From positions 1 to 35,118 of the forward strand of contig JAZQQK010000041.1 in NCBI GenBank assembly GCA_045629065.1: a stretch of DNA of 35,118 nucleotides. Direction: 5' to 3'. This DNA is from JAKSSM01 sp045629065 (GTDB lineage: Bacteria; Bacillota; Clostridia; Peptostreptococcales; Anaerovoracaceae). Of this stretch, positions 7,463-16,000 are shown one piece after another; position 1 is the first letter of the stretch; each line of letters begins with the position of its first letter. Below the pieces are notes generated by a model, which was not told the DNA's origin, did not search any database, and saw only the letters and a list, made by a program, of their open reading frames with translations. The translations under genes were made by a program, and so were the position numbers.

Positions 7463-7927
7463 TTAGAACTTGGCGTTAGGGTTTTTGATGACCTTAATGT
7501 CTGGCTCCTCGCCGTCTGGATAAATTCCAAGAAGATACTTGTCCAAGAGTTCGCACGCCAATCCGATGCAAGCAGTGCACGACATTAGTGGCTTTCCCGT
7601 ATCCATGCCCTTCAAATCATGGCAGATTGTAGCTCCAGCTCTATCTGCAAATTCAGTCTTGATAGCATTGATGAGTCTATAACAATCACGCTTTGACTTT
7701 GGATTGTCGAGATCGGCATCGCTACGCTTCATTCCTACTACCATTGCAGCTCCCGTGAGAGCTCCGCAAGTAGCTAATGAATCTCCCATTCCAAATCCGA
7801 ATGCTTCAGCCATTTTAAATGTTTGGATTGGGTCCACACCCATAGTGCTCGCAAATGCTACTGTGACTGCTTGTGCACAGTTAAATCCATTCTTATGCAA
7901 TTCTAATGCGACTTCTTTTCTGTCCAT
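7463..7927 (-). CDS. C_GCAxxG_C_C family putative redox protein
   Basis: A 154-residue cysteine-rich protein of the C_GCAxxG_C_C family (PF09719), thought to bind a metal or redox centre; no reaction is firmly assigned. The signature is visible: GFNCAQAV near residue 16, TCGALTGAAM around residue 53, and later cysteines in RDCYRL, ATICHDL and SCTACIGLACELL. It is cytoplasmic, without a signal peptide. ATG start with AGAGGTAAATT upstream. It is the last gene of a minus-strand run after the QueT-like gene (9 bp gap) and ends at a shared terminator. Confidence 0.9.
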   Translation of the reverse strand: MDRKEVALELHKNGFNCAQAVTVAFASTMGVDPIQTFKMAEAFGFGMGDSLATCGALTGAAMVVGMKRSDADLDNPKSKRDCYRLINAIKTEFADRAGATICHDLKGMDTGKPLMSCTACIGLACELLDKYLLGIYPDGEEPDIKVIKNPNAKF

Positions 7928-7936
7928 AATTTACCT

Positions 7937-8428
7937 CTATTTTAAATATTTGATTTTGCTCTTTAATCCTTGGTATAAGAGGCTTCCGATGCCTCCGCAA
8001 CATACGAGTTCGCCTATAAAAACGGTTAATAAAAAGTACCAATAACTGCCCTCTGCTCCGTATACGAATTGCAACATAAGTGGCACTATTATCGTGTTCG
8101 TAATCACCGGTGGAATCCAACCAATTCTAGGTGCTTTCTTGCCAAGGTAGTATGTGGTGAGAGCCGCTATCAAAGTGGCTAATGACCCAAAAATAACGTC
8201 CCAAATCGCACAGCCCGAAATGATGTTTGCAAGCACACAGCCTACCAAAAGTCCTGGTACTGCAGCACCTGTAAGTACTGGCAAAATCGTGAGTGCCTCC
8301 GAGATTCTAAACTGAATCGGACCGCTCGCTAATCCTACCAACTGAGATAGCAAAGTCAACACGATGTAGCAGGCTGCAATCAAAGCTGCCTGTGTAATTT
8401 GTTTAGTTTTTTCCCTGCTGGTGTTCAT
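7937..8428 (-). CDS. queT: QueT-family transporter (ECF S component, queuosine precursor uptake)
   Basis: A 163-residue integral membrane protein with five to six hydrophobic helices. The segment IQFRISEALTILPVLTGAAV followed by GLLVGCVLANI is the hallmark of the QueT family, substrate-binding S components of energy-coupling-factor transporters, usually associated with queuosine precursors. It would need EcfA/EcfT subunits encoded elsewhere. Its ATG lies within the end of the upstream EcsC-family gene (26-bp overlap, different frame), so translational coupling is likely; the ribosome binding site AAAGAAG is weak. No preQ1 riboswitch is visible, as expected for an internal operon gene. Substrate is inferred from family. 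Confidence 0.85.
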   Translation of the reverse strand: MNTSREKTKQITQAALIAACYIVLTLLSQLVGLASGPIQFRISEALTILPVLTGAAVPGLLVGCVLANIISGCAIWDVIFGSLATLIAALTTYYLGKKAPRIGWIPPVITNTIIVPLMLQFVYGAEGSYWYFLLTVFIGELVCCGGIGSLLYQGLKSKIKYLK

Positions 8429-9221
8429 AAAGCTTCTTTGTTAAAAATCTTCTCCTAAACTTTAAAATAGCATAGCGGCTAATTCTATTAACATAGACTG
8501 GGTTGAATAGACCTCCGAGCATTCCTACTACAGGAATTTTTTGAATTGCTCTAGTATAAAGCAATTCATTACAAATTGAATCGGAGCTGATATGCATTTG
8601 ATCATCCAAACCGATTTCCCAATCTGGAACCACATCGCCATTCATAACTATGTATTCAATACTTTCGTTAATTTCTCTGTCTTTTCTAAGGAATTCATCC
8701 TCGTCGCTCATTGCAGCTTCAATAATCTTTAGGATGAGAGTTTTTTCCTGAATCGTATGGTAATCGTATCCAAAGGTAAGCACGATTTCATATACGGTCT
8801 TAAAAACGACTACAATGAAAAGCGGTATATCTAGAATCGCAAGTCCAAGCACACCCATGCCCACGCCTTCAACGAATGAAATGAGCAGGTTCAAAGCCTT
8901 GGAACCATTAGCTTTTCTAGTGAATTTCCTTATAGTTTTAGGGCTTTCCATAACCTCTGAAGCATAGACGTTTATCTTATAATCTGCCTGCTTCTTTTTA
9001 CGGTTATATGTATGCTCAATTATGCCTGTGCCCTTGTTAAATATCATCTTGAATGCTTTATAAATGGCATTACTAATAAGGCTGGAAAGTTTCTTTGGAA
9101 TTACTTTATCCAGCTTTTTGAACAGGACGGACATAGGGCCATCTTTTCTTTTATTAGTGTACTTTGCCTCAGCTTTTACGAGTCTTTTCCACTCTTTTTC
9201 CCAAGGTGATTTTCTTGCCAT
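8403..9221 (-). CDS. EcsC family protein
   Basis: A 272-residue protein resembling EcsC (PF12787). The core, residues ~105-165, is FVEGVGMGVLGLAILDIPLF and then FKTVYEIVLTFGYDY, the Gly-rich amphipathic/hydrophobic segment followed by the YGYD-type motif of the family. The N-terminus is very basic. EcsC was first described with the EcsAB ABC transporter, but many members stand alone and their role is unknown. The ATG at 9219-9221 lacks a clear ribosome binding site; a GC-rich hairpin ends 10 bp before it. The 3' end overlaps the QueT-like gene by 26 bp. Confidence 0.8.
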   Translation of the reverse strand: MARKSPWEKEWKRLVKAEAKYTNKRKDGPMSVLFKKLDKVIPKKLSSLISNAIYKAFKMIFNKGTGIIEHTYNRKKKQADYKINVYASEVMESPKTIRKFTRKANGSKALNLLISFVEGVGMGVLGLAILDIPLFIVVVFKTVYEIVLTFGYDYHTIQEKTLILKIIEAAMSDEDEFLRKDREINESIEYIVMNGDVVPDWEIGLDDQMHISSDSICNELLYTRAIQKIPVVGMLGGLFNPVYVNRISRYAILKFRRRFLTKKLYEHQQGKN

Positions 9222-9230
9222 AATGAATGC

Positions 9231-9256
9231 TAAGCCCTGGCAAATGTCAGGGCTTA
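9231..9256 (-). terminator. Stem-loop between fba and the EcsC-family gene (weak terminator or attenuator)
   Basis: TAAGCCCTG (9231-9239) and CAGGGCTTA (9248-9256) form a perfect 9-bp stem with an 8-nt loop, 12 bp after the fba stop. On the minus strand the stem is followed by GCATTCATTATG with no U-run, so it is at best a partial terminator; it may instead stabilise the fba mRNA 3' end. Confidence 0.55.
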
Positions 9257-9268
9257 AATTTTACTTAG

Positions 9269-10198
9269 CTATAAAGTGTTAGATGCGTTTAAAATGTTTT
9301 TAATCTTGTGCTGAACCATTCTTTGGATAGCTTCGCGTCCAGGTCCTAAGTACTTACGAGGGTCGAATTCTGCAGGATTTTCCATAATGAACTTTCTGAC
9401 TTCAGCAGTCATAGCAAGTCTCAAGTCTGTATCAATATTAACCTTGCAGATGCCATACTTTGTGGCTTCTTTGATCATTGCTTCAGGAACGCCCTGTGCA
9501 CCTGGAATGTTGCCACCGAATTCATTGCACTTGTCAACGAATTCCTTAAGTACTGATGAAGCTCCGTGAAGAACTAATGGAGTCTCTGGAATAAGGTTGT
9601 GAATAACCTTAAGTCTTTCAATATCTAAGAAAGGTTCACCCTTGAACTTATATGCTCCATGGGATGTTCCAATAGCGATAGCGAGTGAATCAACCCCAGT
9701 TCTAGCTACGAATTCTGCGGCTTCATCAGGATCAGTAAACTTAGCCGAACGCTCATCAACAGAAATATTGTCTTCTACGCCAGCGAGTTTGCCGAGTTCT
9801 GCTTCTACTACTACGCCGTGATCGTGTGCATATTCTACGACTTCCTTAGTAATTTTGATGTTTTCTTCGAATGGATGCTTAGAACCATCGATCATTACTG
9901 ATGTGAAACCATCGTCAACGCATTTTTTACAGATATCAAAATCTTCGCCGTGGTCTAAGTGAAGGCAGATATCTAAGCCTGTATCAAGGATAGCAGCTTC
10001 TACTAACTTGAGTAAGTAAGCCGGTTTAGCGTATTTTCTAGCGCCTGCGGAAACCTGTAAAATAAGTGGGCTCTGCTCTATCTTAGCAGCATCAACGATG
10101 CCTTGAATGATTTCCATATTGTTAACGTTAAAAGCTCCGATTGCATAATCTGATTTGAGAGCTTTTGCAAACATTTCTTTACTTGTAACTAATGCCAT
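9269..10198 (-). CDS. fba: Class II fructose-1,6-bisphosphate aldolase
   Basis: Zinc-dependent aldolase that reversibly splits fructose 1,6-bisphosphate into dihydroxyacetone phosphate and glyceraldehyde 3-phosphate (glycolysis and gluconeogenesis). The 309-residue sequence is a full-length family member: it starts MALVTSKEMFAKAL with GAFNVNNME, then the metal/catalytic segment CLHLDHGEDFD (~80), GFTSVMIDGSKHPFEENI, VVEAELGKLAGVED, IAIGTSHGAYKFKGEP and LVLHGASS, and NIDTDLRLAMTAEVRKF near the C-terminus. ATG start with GGAGGCAAATT upstream. It lies 14 bp after the MltG-like gene and is followed by a hairpin, so much of the transcript probably ends there. Confidence 0.97.
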   Translation of the reverse strand: MALVTSKEMFAKALKSDYAIGAFNVNNMEIIQGIVDAAKIEQSPLILQVSAGARKYAKPAYLLKLVEAAILDTGLDICLHLDHGEDFDICKKCVDDGFTSVMIDGSKHPFEENIKITKEVVEYAHDHGVVVEAELGKLAGVEDNISVDERSAKFTDPDEAAEFVARTGVDSLAIAIGTSHGAYKFKGEPFLDIERLKVIHNLIPETPLVLHGASSVLKEFVDKCNEFGGNIPGAQGVPEAMIKEATKYGICKVNIDTDLRLAMTAEVRKFIMENPAEFDPRKYLGPGREAIQRMVQHKIKNILNASNTL

Positions 10199-10212
10199 AA
10201 TTTGCCTCCATT

Positions 10213-10722
10213 TTATTTAATAACGAATGTCATTTCGACTGTGATTTCATCCTTTGTCATGCCCGCCTCGAAAGTCTTAACACCACCACGGACATTGTTG
10301 TGGTTACGATTTACACGCTTACAACTTGCATCGAAATCGCTGAAACTTTCATAGATTCCGACATCAACCAAGCATTGAATTGCTGAAGTTGCGGTGCTGC
10401 CGGTTACCGTGACTGTCACCGATCTAGAAAGTTTACCGTCCACCCAGAGCGGAGTATCTTCAGGTACTACTGGATCTTCTGGTTCATCGATTACAGGTTC
10501 AATAGGATCAACCGTAGGATTAATAGTCGGATCATCTGCTGGATCTGTGATTGGCTCTACAATCGGGTCAGTTACACCCGGATCTGAATTCCCGAAGATG
10601 TGTGCGGGATAATCAAGTATCACTTGCATTCTCCAAATAATTACCCCGATAGCAACCACCAAAATCAGTGACGCTACCAATATATCGCTAGCATTGTATA
10701 TAAAGTCTTTTATTCTTTTCAA
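10213..10722 (-). CDS. Membrane-anchored protein with YceG/MltG-like LysM-type domain
   Basis: A 169-residue protein: one N-terminal membrane helix (ILVASLILVVAIGVIIW), an extracytoplasmic acidic, proline-rich linker with repeated DP-x-x-x-P units (~45-92), and a C-terminal region (~100-169). There GSTATSAIQCLVDVGIYES and later FEAGMTKDEI resemble the N-terminal LysM-like subdomain of MltG/YceG lytic transglycosylases (a threshold motif plus the ..aGm..eei.. motif). The catalytic part of MltG is absent. The start is TTG at 10720-10722, supported by AGGGGG nine bases upstream and a good promoter. It leads the minus-strand run containing fba. Function is not established; binding to cell-wall glycan is inference. 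Confidence 0.72.
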   Translation of the reverse strand: MKRIKDFIYNASDILVASLILVVAIGVIIWRMQVILDYPAHIFGNSDPGVTDPIVEPITDPADDPTINPTVDPIEPVIDEPEDPVVPEDTPLWVDGKLSRSVTVTVTGSTATSAIQCLVDVGIYESFSDFDASCKRVNRNHNNVRGGVKTFEAGMTKDEITVEMTFVIK

Positions 10723-10755
10723 GAAAGTAAACCCCCTAAAAACAATTACTAATAT

Positions 10756-10784
10756 ATTTTACCATAATAACACGGTTTTAACAA
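10756..10784 (-). promoter_or_regulatory. Promoter of the MltG-like/fba run
   Basis: Minus strand TTGTTA (10779-10784), 17-bp spacer, TAAAAT (10756-10761) with TGG before the -10 element. It sits about 30 bp upstream of the ribosome binding site AGGGGG of the TTG-started gene. Confidence 0.7.
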
Positions 10785-10839
10785 TGAATTATTGATGAAA
10801 TTTATCTGTTATCTCCCACAACTTTTACAACTTTTTGCT

Positions 10840-10867
10840 TTGTTAAACTGATAACTTGGTGTATAAT
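10840..10867 (+). promoter_or_regulatory. Promoter of the rluA-lepB-smpB operon
   Basis: Plus strand TTGTTA (10840-10845), 16-bp spacer, TATAAT (10862-10867). The transcript would begin about 20 bp before the start codon of the pseudouridine synthase gene, just ahead of its ribosome binding site. It diverges from the promoter at 10756-10784. Confidence 0.75.
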
Positions 10868-10893
10868 GTTGATAGATATATGCAGGTGATAAT

Positions 10894-11976
10894 ATGGTAA
10901 AAATAATAATCGGCGACAATGATGGAAACCAGAGGCTAGACCGCTTTCTCAGAAAGTATTTATCTGACAAAGTTCCTCTCAGTTTCATATATAAATTTAT
11001 CCGCAAAGGCGTTAAAGTTAACGGTGCGCATTTTCCAGAAGACGGAATAATTATGCCTGGCGATGAGCTTTGGTTCAACGTTACAGAAGAAGAACTTTCC
11101 GAAATACGCAGACATGATGAGAAGTATGTCCTCACAATGCGTAATGCGGCATTAGCTGGCGAGAGTCTCCCTTATCTTAACGTCGTTTTCGAAGACGCTA
11201 ACGTCTTAGTCGTTAACAAACCAAAGGGTATTCTCACTCATGGTGACCAGAATGAAAAGAAAAACCACCTCACTAACCAGGTCATCGATTACTTGATTAA
11301 GAAAGGTGAATATAATCCTCGCACAGAAAAAACCTTCTCCCCTGCACCAGTCAATAGACTCGATCGCAATACTTCCGGTCTTGTGGCCTTCGGTAAGAAT
11401 GCCCCTGCGCTCCAAGAACTGAATGAGATGATTCGCGATACAGACGCAATATCAAAGATTTACTTGACTTTGGTTGCTGGCAAGATGGAAGTTCCACTCA
11501 CACTCAAGAGCCGTATGGTAAAAGACGAAAACGAAAATCTCGTCTCCGTCATCGATAAGGAGCTCCCTGATGGAAAGTATATGGAGACTCACGTCATTCC
11601 TATTCACCATGGTCAGTTCAAAGACAAATGGTACACATTAGTCCAAGTTGAAATAGTTACTGGACGTACACACCAAATCAGAGCACATTTGGCTAGCGCT
11701 GGTTTCCCTGTAATCGGTGATCCTAAATATGGTGACCCTAAGGTAAATGCAATTTTTGCTAAAGATTTCCAGGTTAGTTCGCAGCTTCTTCACGCATATA
11801 AGCTTGCATTCAACAAGATTAAGGAAGAAGGTAAGCTCCATTATCTAGAGGGCACGTCAATCCAATGTGACATTCCAAAAGAATTCAAGAAGGTTAACGA
11901 AGCTGTCCTCGGACATGATTATATGAAACAGAACGTAGGCATACCAACTAAGGTTGCTCCAGACCTACGTAAATAG
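10894..11976 (+). CDS. RluA-family 23S/tRNA pseudouridine synthase
   Basis: Isomerises uridine to pseudouridine in structured RNA. A 360-residue protein with an N-terminal S4 RNA-binding domain (NQRLDRFLRKYLSD at ~10, KGVKVNG at ~45) and a RluA catalytic domain. The catalytic aspartate is Asp157 in VNRLDRNTSGLVAFGK; TGRTHQIRAHLASAGFPVIG is the other family hallmark, followed by GDPKYGD. The exact target (RluC-, RluD- or RluA-like) cannot be read from sequence. ATG start after GCAGGTGATAAT. It is first in an operon with lepB (11 bp later) and smpB, so the set is linked to translation and export. Confidence 0.95.
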   Translation: MVKIIIGDNDGNQRLDRFLRKYLSDKVPLSFIYKFIRKGVKVNGAHFPEDGIIMPGDELWFNVTEEELSEIRRHDEKYVLTMRNAALAGESLPYLNVVFEDANVLVVNKPKGILTHGDQNEKKNHLTNQVIDYLIKKGEYNPRTEKTFSPAPVNRLDRNTSGLVAFGKNAPALQELNEMIRDTDAISKIYLTLVAGKMEVPLTLKSRMVKDENENLVSVIDKELPDGKYMETHVIPIHHGQFKDKWYTLVQVEIVTGRTHQIRAHLASAGFPVIGDPKYGDPKVNAIFAKDFQVSSQLLHAYKLAFNKIKEEGKLHYLEGTSIQCDIPKEFKKVNEAVLGHDYMKQNVGIPTKVAPDLRK

Positions 11977-11987
11977 AAAGGGTATTT

Positions 11988-12509
11988 ATGAAAGTTTTAT
12001 TAGAATGGATTAGAGACATAGTAATTGCTGTGGTAATTGCATTTATTATCATGGCATTCTTCAAACCAATTTTGATTCAGCAAGATTCGATGCAATACAA
12101 TTTCCAACCGGGAGATTACGTAATCGTATCGCGTCAGGCATATCATTTCTTCGGTGAGCCAGAACATGGTGACATCATCGTGTTCAAGTCCAACCTCACT
12201 ACTGAGGAAGGCAAACAAAAGAATCTCATCAAACGTATCATCGGCCTTCCTGGTGACACAATCGAAATTAAGGATGGATATGTTTTCTTGAACGATAAGA
12301 TGCTGGACGAGGGTTACGTAGCAGAAGAAGCCATGTCAGGCAATATGGCCAAAGTTACGGTTCCCGAAGGAAAGCTTTTCTGCATGGGCGATAATCGCCG
12401 CATAAGTGCAGACTCTAGAGACCCTAGAATTGGCTTCGTCGATCAAGAATCATTGGTCGGCAGAGTTGTTTTAAGACTCTATCCATTTAACAAAATCAAG
12501 AGATTCTAA
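11988..12509 (+). CDS. lepB: Signal peptidase I
   Basis: Membrane serine protease that removes signal peptides from exported proteins. The 173-residue protein has one N-terminal membrane helix (IVIAVVIAFIIMAFF), the catalytic serine in QQDSMQYN (Ser34) and the general-base lysine in LIKRIIGLPGDTIEI (Lys82), then FCMGDNRRISADSRD (the GDN..S.DSR box) and GFVDQESLVGRV. Size matches the short Bacillota SipS type. The serine box is slightly unusual: D replaces the common G before SM, and the proline that usually follows (SM-x-P) is missing. Probable ribosome binding site AAAGGGTATTT. Middle gene of the rluA-type/lepB/smpB operon. Confidence 0.96.
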   Translation: MKVLLEWIRDIVIAVVIAFIIMAFFKPILIQQDSMQYNFQPGDYVIVSRQAYHFFGEPEHGDIIVFKSNLTTEEGKQKNLIKRIIGLPGDTIEIKDGYVFLNDKMLDEGYVAEEAMSGNMAKVTVPEGKLFCMGDNRRISADSRDPRIGFVDQESLVGRVVLRLYPFNKIKRF

Positions 12510-12523
12510 TTATAGGTGATTCA

Positions 12524-12982
12524 ATGAAAAGAGAAATAAAACTCGTGGCAAACAATAAAAAAGCTTACCACGACTATTTCATAGAAGATTCCTACGAGAC
12601 TGGCATCGTGCTCACAGGTACCGAAATTAAGTCGGTCCGTGAAGGCAAAGTTTCCATCAAGGAAAGCTACGCCAAGATTGTGAACGGTGAAGTCATCGTC
12701 ATGGGTATGAATATCAGTCCATACGAACAGGGCAACCGATATAATGTTGACCCTCTCCGTGACCGAAAGCTTCTCATGCATAAGCAGGAAATTCGAAAAC
12801 TAATTGGTAAGCTAAAAGAAAGCGGTCTTACACTCATTCCTCTCAAGTTGTACTTGAATGAGGATGGACGTGCCAAGCTCGAGCTCGGGCTCGCCCGTGG
12901 TAAGAAAAATTACGATAAACGCGAATCCATCGCACAACGTGATGCAAAGCGTGACATCGACCGCAGAATGAAAAACAAATAG
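12524..12982 (+). CDS. smpB: SsrA-binding protein SmpB
   Basis: RNA-binding partner of tmRNA in ribosome rescue. The 152-residue sequence is full length: ANNKKAYHDYFIEDSYETGI at the start, LTGTEIKSVREGKVSIKES, the SPYEQGNRYN segment, RKLLMHKQEI, and a basic C-terminal tail (GKKNYDKRESIAQRDAKRDI) that folds in the mRNA channel. ATG start with TATAGGTGATTCA before it. It is the last gene of its operon, 14 bp after lepB, and precedes a strong hairpin terminator. Its RNA partner ssrA is in the same window but about 12 kb away. Confidence 0.98.
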   Translation: MKREIKLVANNKKAYHDYFIEDSYETGIVLTGTEIKSVREGKVSIKESYAKIVNGEVIVMGMNISPYEQGNRYNVDPLRDRKLLMHKQEIRKLIGKLKESGLTLIPLKLYLNEDGRAKLELGLARGKKNYDKRESIAQRDAKRDIDRRMKNK

Positions 12983-12990
12983 ACATAACA

Positions 12991-13025
12991 AAGCCCCCTT
13001 AAATAAGGGGGCTTTTGTATTGCTT
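12991..13025 (+). terminator. smpB terminator; left copy of a 35-bp repeat
   Basis: AAGCCCCCTTA-AA-TAAGGGGGCTT forms a strong stem, followed by TTGTATTGCTT. It terminates smpB on the plus strand and probably also the convergent beta-helix gene, whose stop codon begins at 13026. The full 35 bp recur at 16987-17021 with one difference in the loop. Confidence 0.88.
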
Positions 13026-16000
13026 TTATCTTCTAGTTCTATAGCCGTACTTGTTTTCTTCAAGCGCAATGTCTGCTACATGGTTTCCTTCTTCATCATA
13101 GATTTTGATTATAACCTTATAGTAGTATCTCTTGCCTGCTTGAGCTGCAGTGTTCAAGTACCAGCCTTCGGACTTGTCGTGAACCTTTGTGAGCTCATAC
13201 TGATCATTAGTTGGCACTGTAGTTCCTTCTGCACGATAGAAGTCATATGTCAATGTGTATCCAGCAGCCTTCATCTTTTCAAGGTTTTCGTTCTCTACTA
13301 CATACGCCCTGATACCGCGAGCTTGATTTTCAGTTCTTACTACGACAGTCGTTTCAGCTGCAAGCTTTTGAACCTCTTCTACTGTAAGATGAGTTTCGGC
13401 TTCTTTTGCCTCGTTAGCTGCCCTCTGTGCATCAATCTCTGCTTGTAAGCGCTCTGCTTCCGCCATGATTTCGCGATACTTTTCCATATCGTATGTAGGT
13501 GCCGATGCTTGTGGCTCAGAAGCCAGTCCAAATGTTGCTACAACGTTTGTTGCAGTAGCTGGCATTACAAGGCTAAGTCCAGAAGTGATATCAGTTGCAC
13601 TTTCAGGGTCATCTGTGTACCACTTTAAGCTTGTGAGCTTATATCCGTTATCCGGAACTGCTTCGAATGTTACAGTTTCGCCTTCCATAGCATCTTGTGT
13701 TGAAGCATAAACCACACCATTTTCACCTGAATCTACAGTTACTTTATAGTTCATGATGCTAGCAAGTTCCAAATGATTTGGTGATATGTATTCATCCGCT
13801 GATACCTCATTTACAAATATTACCTTCTGGGCTTCATTATCAGCTGAAAAATACTTAATGTCATCAGCAGTTCCATTAACAGTAAAGCCACCATCTGCAT
13901 ACTCGTTTGGATCTGAATTTTCCATCAGTGTTACTCCAACAGACATTGTACTTGGCTCACCTATTGTAATCTTAGGGCTATCTGTCCACATAAATAGGTT
14001 GTCTGCTACCTTACTACCCTCTACACCAGATGTGTTTCCTGTGAGTTTAAATGTTCCGCCTAGAATAGTACGATTATATCTCATACTCATGCTAGCAGCA
14101 GCTTCTATATCTTCTTCAGTCAAAAGTCCTTTGCCAACTGCAACATTGAGATATTCCAAATGTTGCGCATCATATGATTTCTTTGTCGTGTGAGGGAAAT
14201 TCTCTTTTGTATATTCTCTTAACCCATATGTGCCAATATCCAAGGCCTTTTGTGTGGGATCGATTGTGAGAGTCTCTGGGTCCATATCAAATGCATTGCT
14301 TATAGCAGTGTAGATGCCATCTACATTGGAAAGCAATCCATTTGCAAAGACATTCATATCTCCTTCAGACACAACAATATAAGTATCTACAGCTTCCTCT
14401 ATTGGGGTTACATTTACGAGTTCATCCCAACCGCCATCTCCAAAATTGCAATCTAAGTTGAAGAAGGATTTTCCAATAAAGTCATTAGCAGTATCAGCTG
14501 TTATTACCTCATACTTGCCTGTTTCGTGTTCAAAGAACGCATGTCCGCCGACAACGGTTACTTCACATCCACTGTCAAATTCTAATTTGAATGCACCAGT
14601 TTGAGGCTCTGGGAATTTATATACAAAGTATAAAGGAGTCACTTCTGTATCACCCTCTTCATGATCGAATGCAAGTACATAATCTCCCGTGCTTAGTTCT
14701 TCTACAGGCTTTCTATTCCCCCATTCATTTGTGATAATTTCTGTGCCTGCTGCCAAACATGTCAAATATGGGTCGCTTAATACACCGCTCTTTGGTATAT
14801 ATACACCACCGCCATGATTACTTGCTGTATTTCCGGAAATTGTACCACCATTTGCATAAAACCTACCATATTCACCGATAGATGCTCCGCCACCTACTCC
14901 ACCAGGAAATGCTGCAAGTATATAATCAAGCCCTATTAGGTTGCTAAGCAAACCGAGTTCTTCTACGCTAATCGCCCTATTTCCAGTTATTGTTCCTGCG
15001 TTCATGTTAAAAACACTACCATCATCAACAAATATTCCTGCGCCGCTAAGTCCAACATTATCACATACTGTACCACCATTCATATTGAAAGTTGTACCTT
15101 CTATTGCGCCTATGCCTCCTGCTAAAATAGCACTACAATTACTAGAAATTCGTGCATTTTCACTCATATTTAATACGGCACCGTCTCCCGTCATGCATAC
15201 GCCAGTGCCCATAGACAAAAGGCCTGAATTGCCCACAATGGCAGCATTACCGCTTAAATTAACTGTTGCATCATAGCCAAAAGTTACTCCAGCAGCATAC
15301 ATTCCCATAACGAAATTGCCTGTAATCAGACCACCTTCCATGTTAAATATGCTCCCGTTATCAACAAATATGGTGCTTCCCATATCCATATCCATGTTCA
15401 TAAGACCTGCAATTACGCCACCTGTCATATTAAAGATGCCATGTTGTCCCAGATAAGTTGTTACATAAACAGCCGAGTTGTTATATCCTAAAAGCATGCC
15501 TCCTTCAAGATTAAATGTACCATCTGAAACTAAAACTCCTGATTCGGATCCTAATATCGCACCATTCTTTTGTTCAGATGTATCTTTAATCGTTAAATTG
15601 CTATCTGAAGCAACATAGGCAAACCAATCATTGTCTCCATCTGAAATCAGCAAGTTTCCGTTCAAATCAATCGTAATAGATTCTGGTAATTCTGTAGGAC
15701 CACCTCCGTTCCATCTATCATAATATTCTGGTTCTCCGCCTACCCATCCTACTAAAATTGTTTCATCATAGACAAGTGAGACAGTCTTTATAAGTTTAAC
15801 CGTACTGCCATAATCTGCCTTTGCATCTTCAATGGCGTCCATGAAGTTATCATATGTTTGAGTGCTTGAATCAGAGAAAGTTACTTCTGCAACATCTTCG
15901 TCATCTTCAGGCAAGCAAATCTGATTAGTAATAATCTCATCACTATCAGGATTAACAAAGGCTCCACCTACTGAATAGAGAATATCAGTATGACCCACAA

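Noticed and set aside
10394..10612. Plus-strand frame rich in Gly/Ser/Val repeats
   Set aside because: It is the antisense image of the DP-rich linker of the MltG-like protein and has no ribosome site.
13026..13200. Sortase (LPXTG) or S-layer anchor at the C-terminus of the surface protein
   Set aside because: The C-terminal residues end in YGYRTRR with no LPXTG, hydrophobic tail or SLH repeat.
15100..15500. CRISPR-like array suggested by repeated short phrases
   Set aside because: The repeats are degenerate codon-level repeats of a beta-helix protein in one open frame, with no constant direct repeat or spacers.
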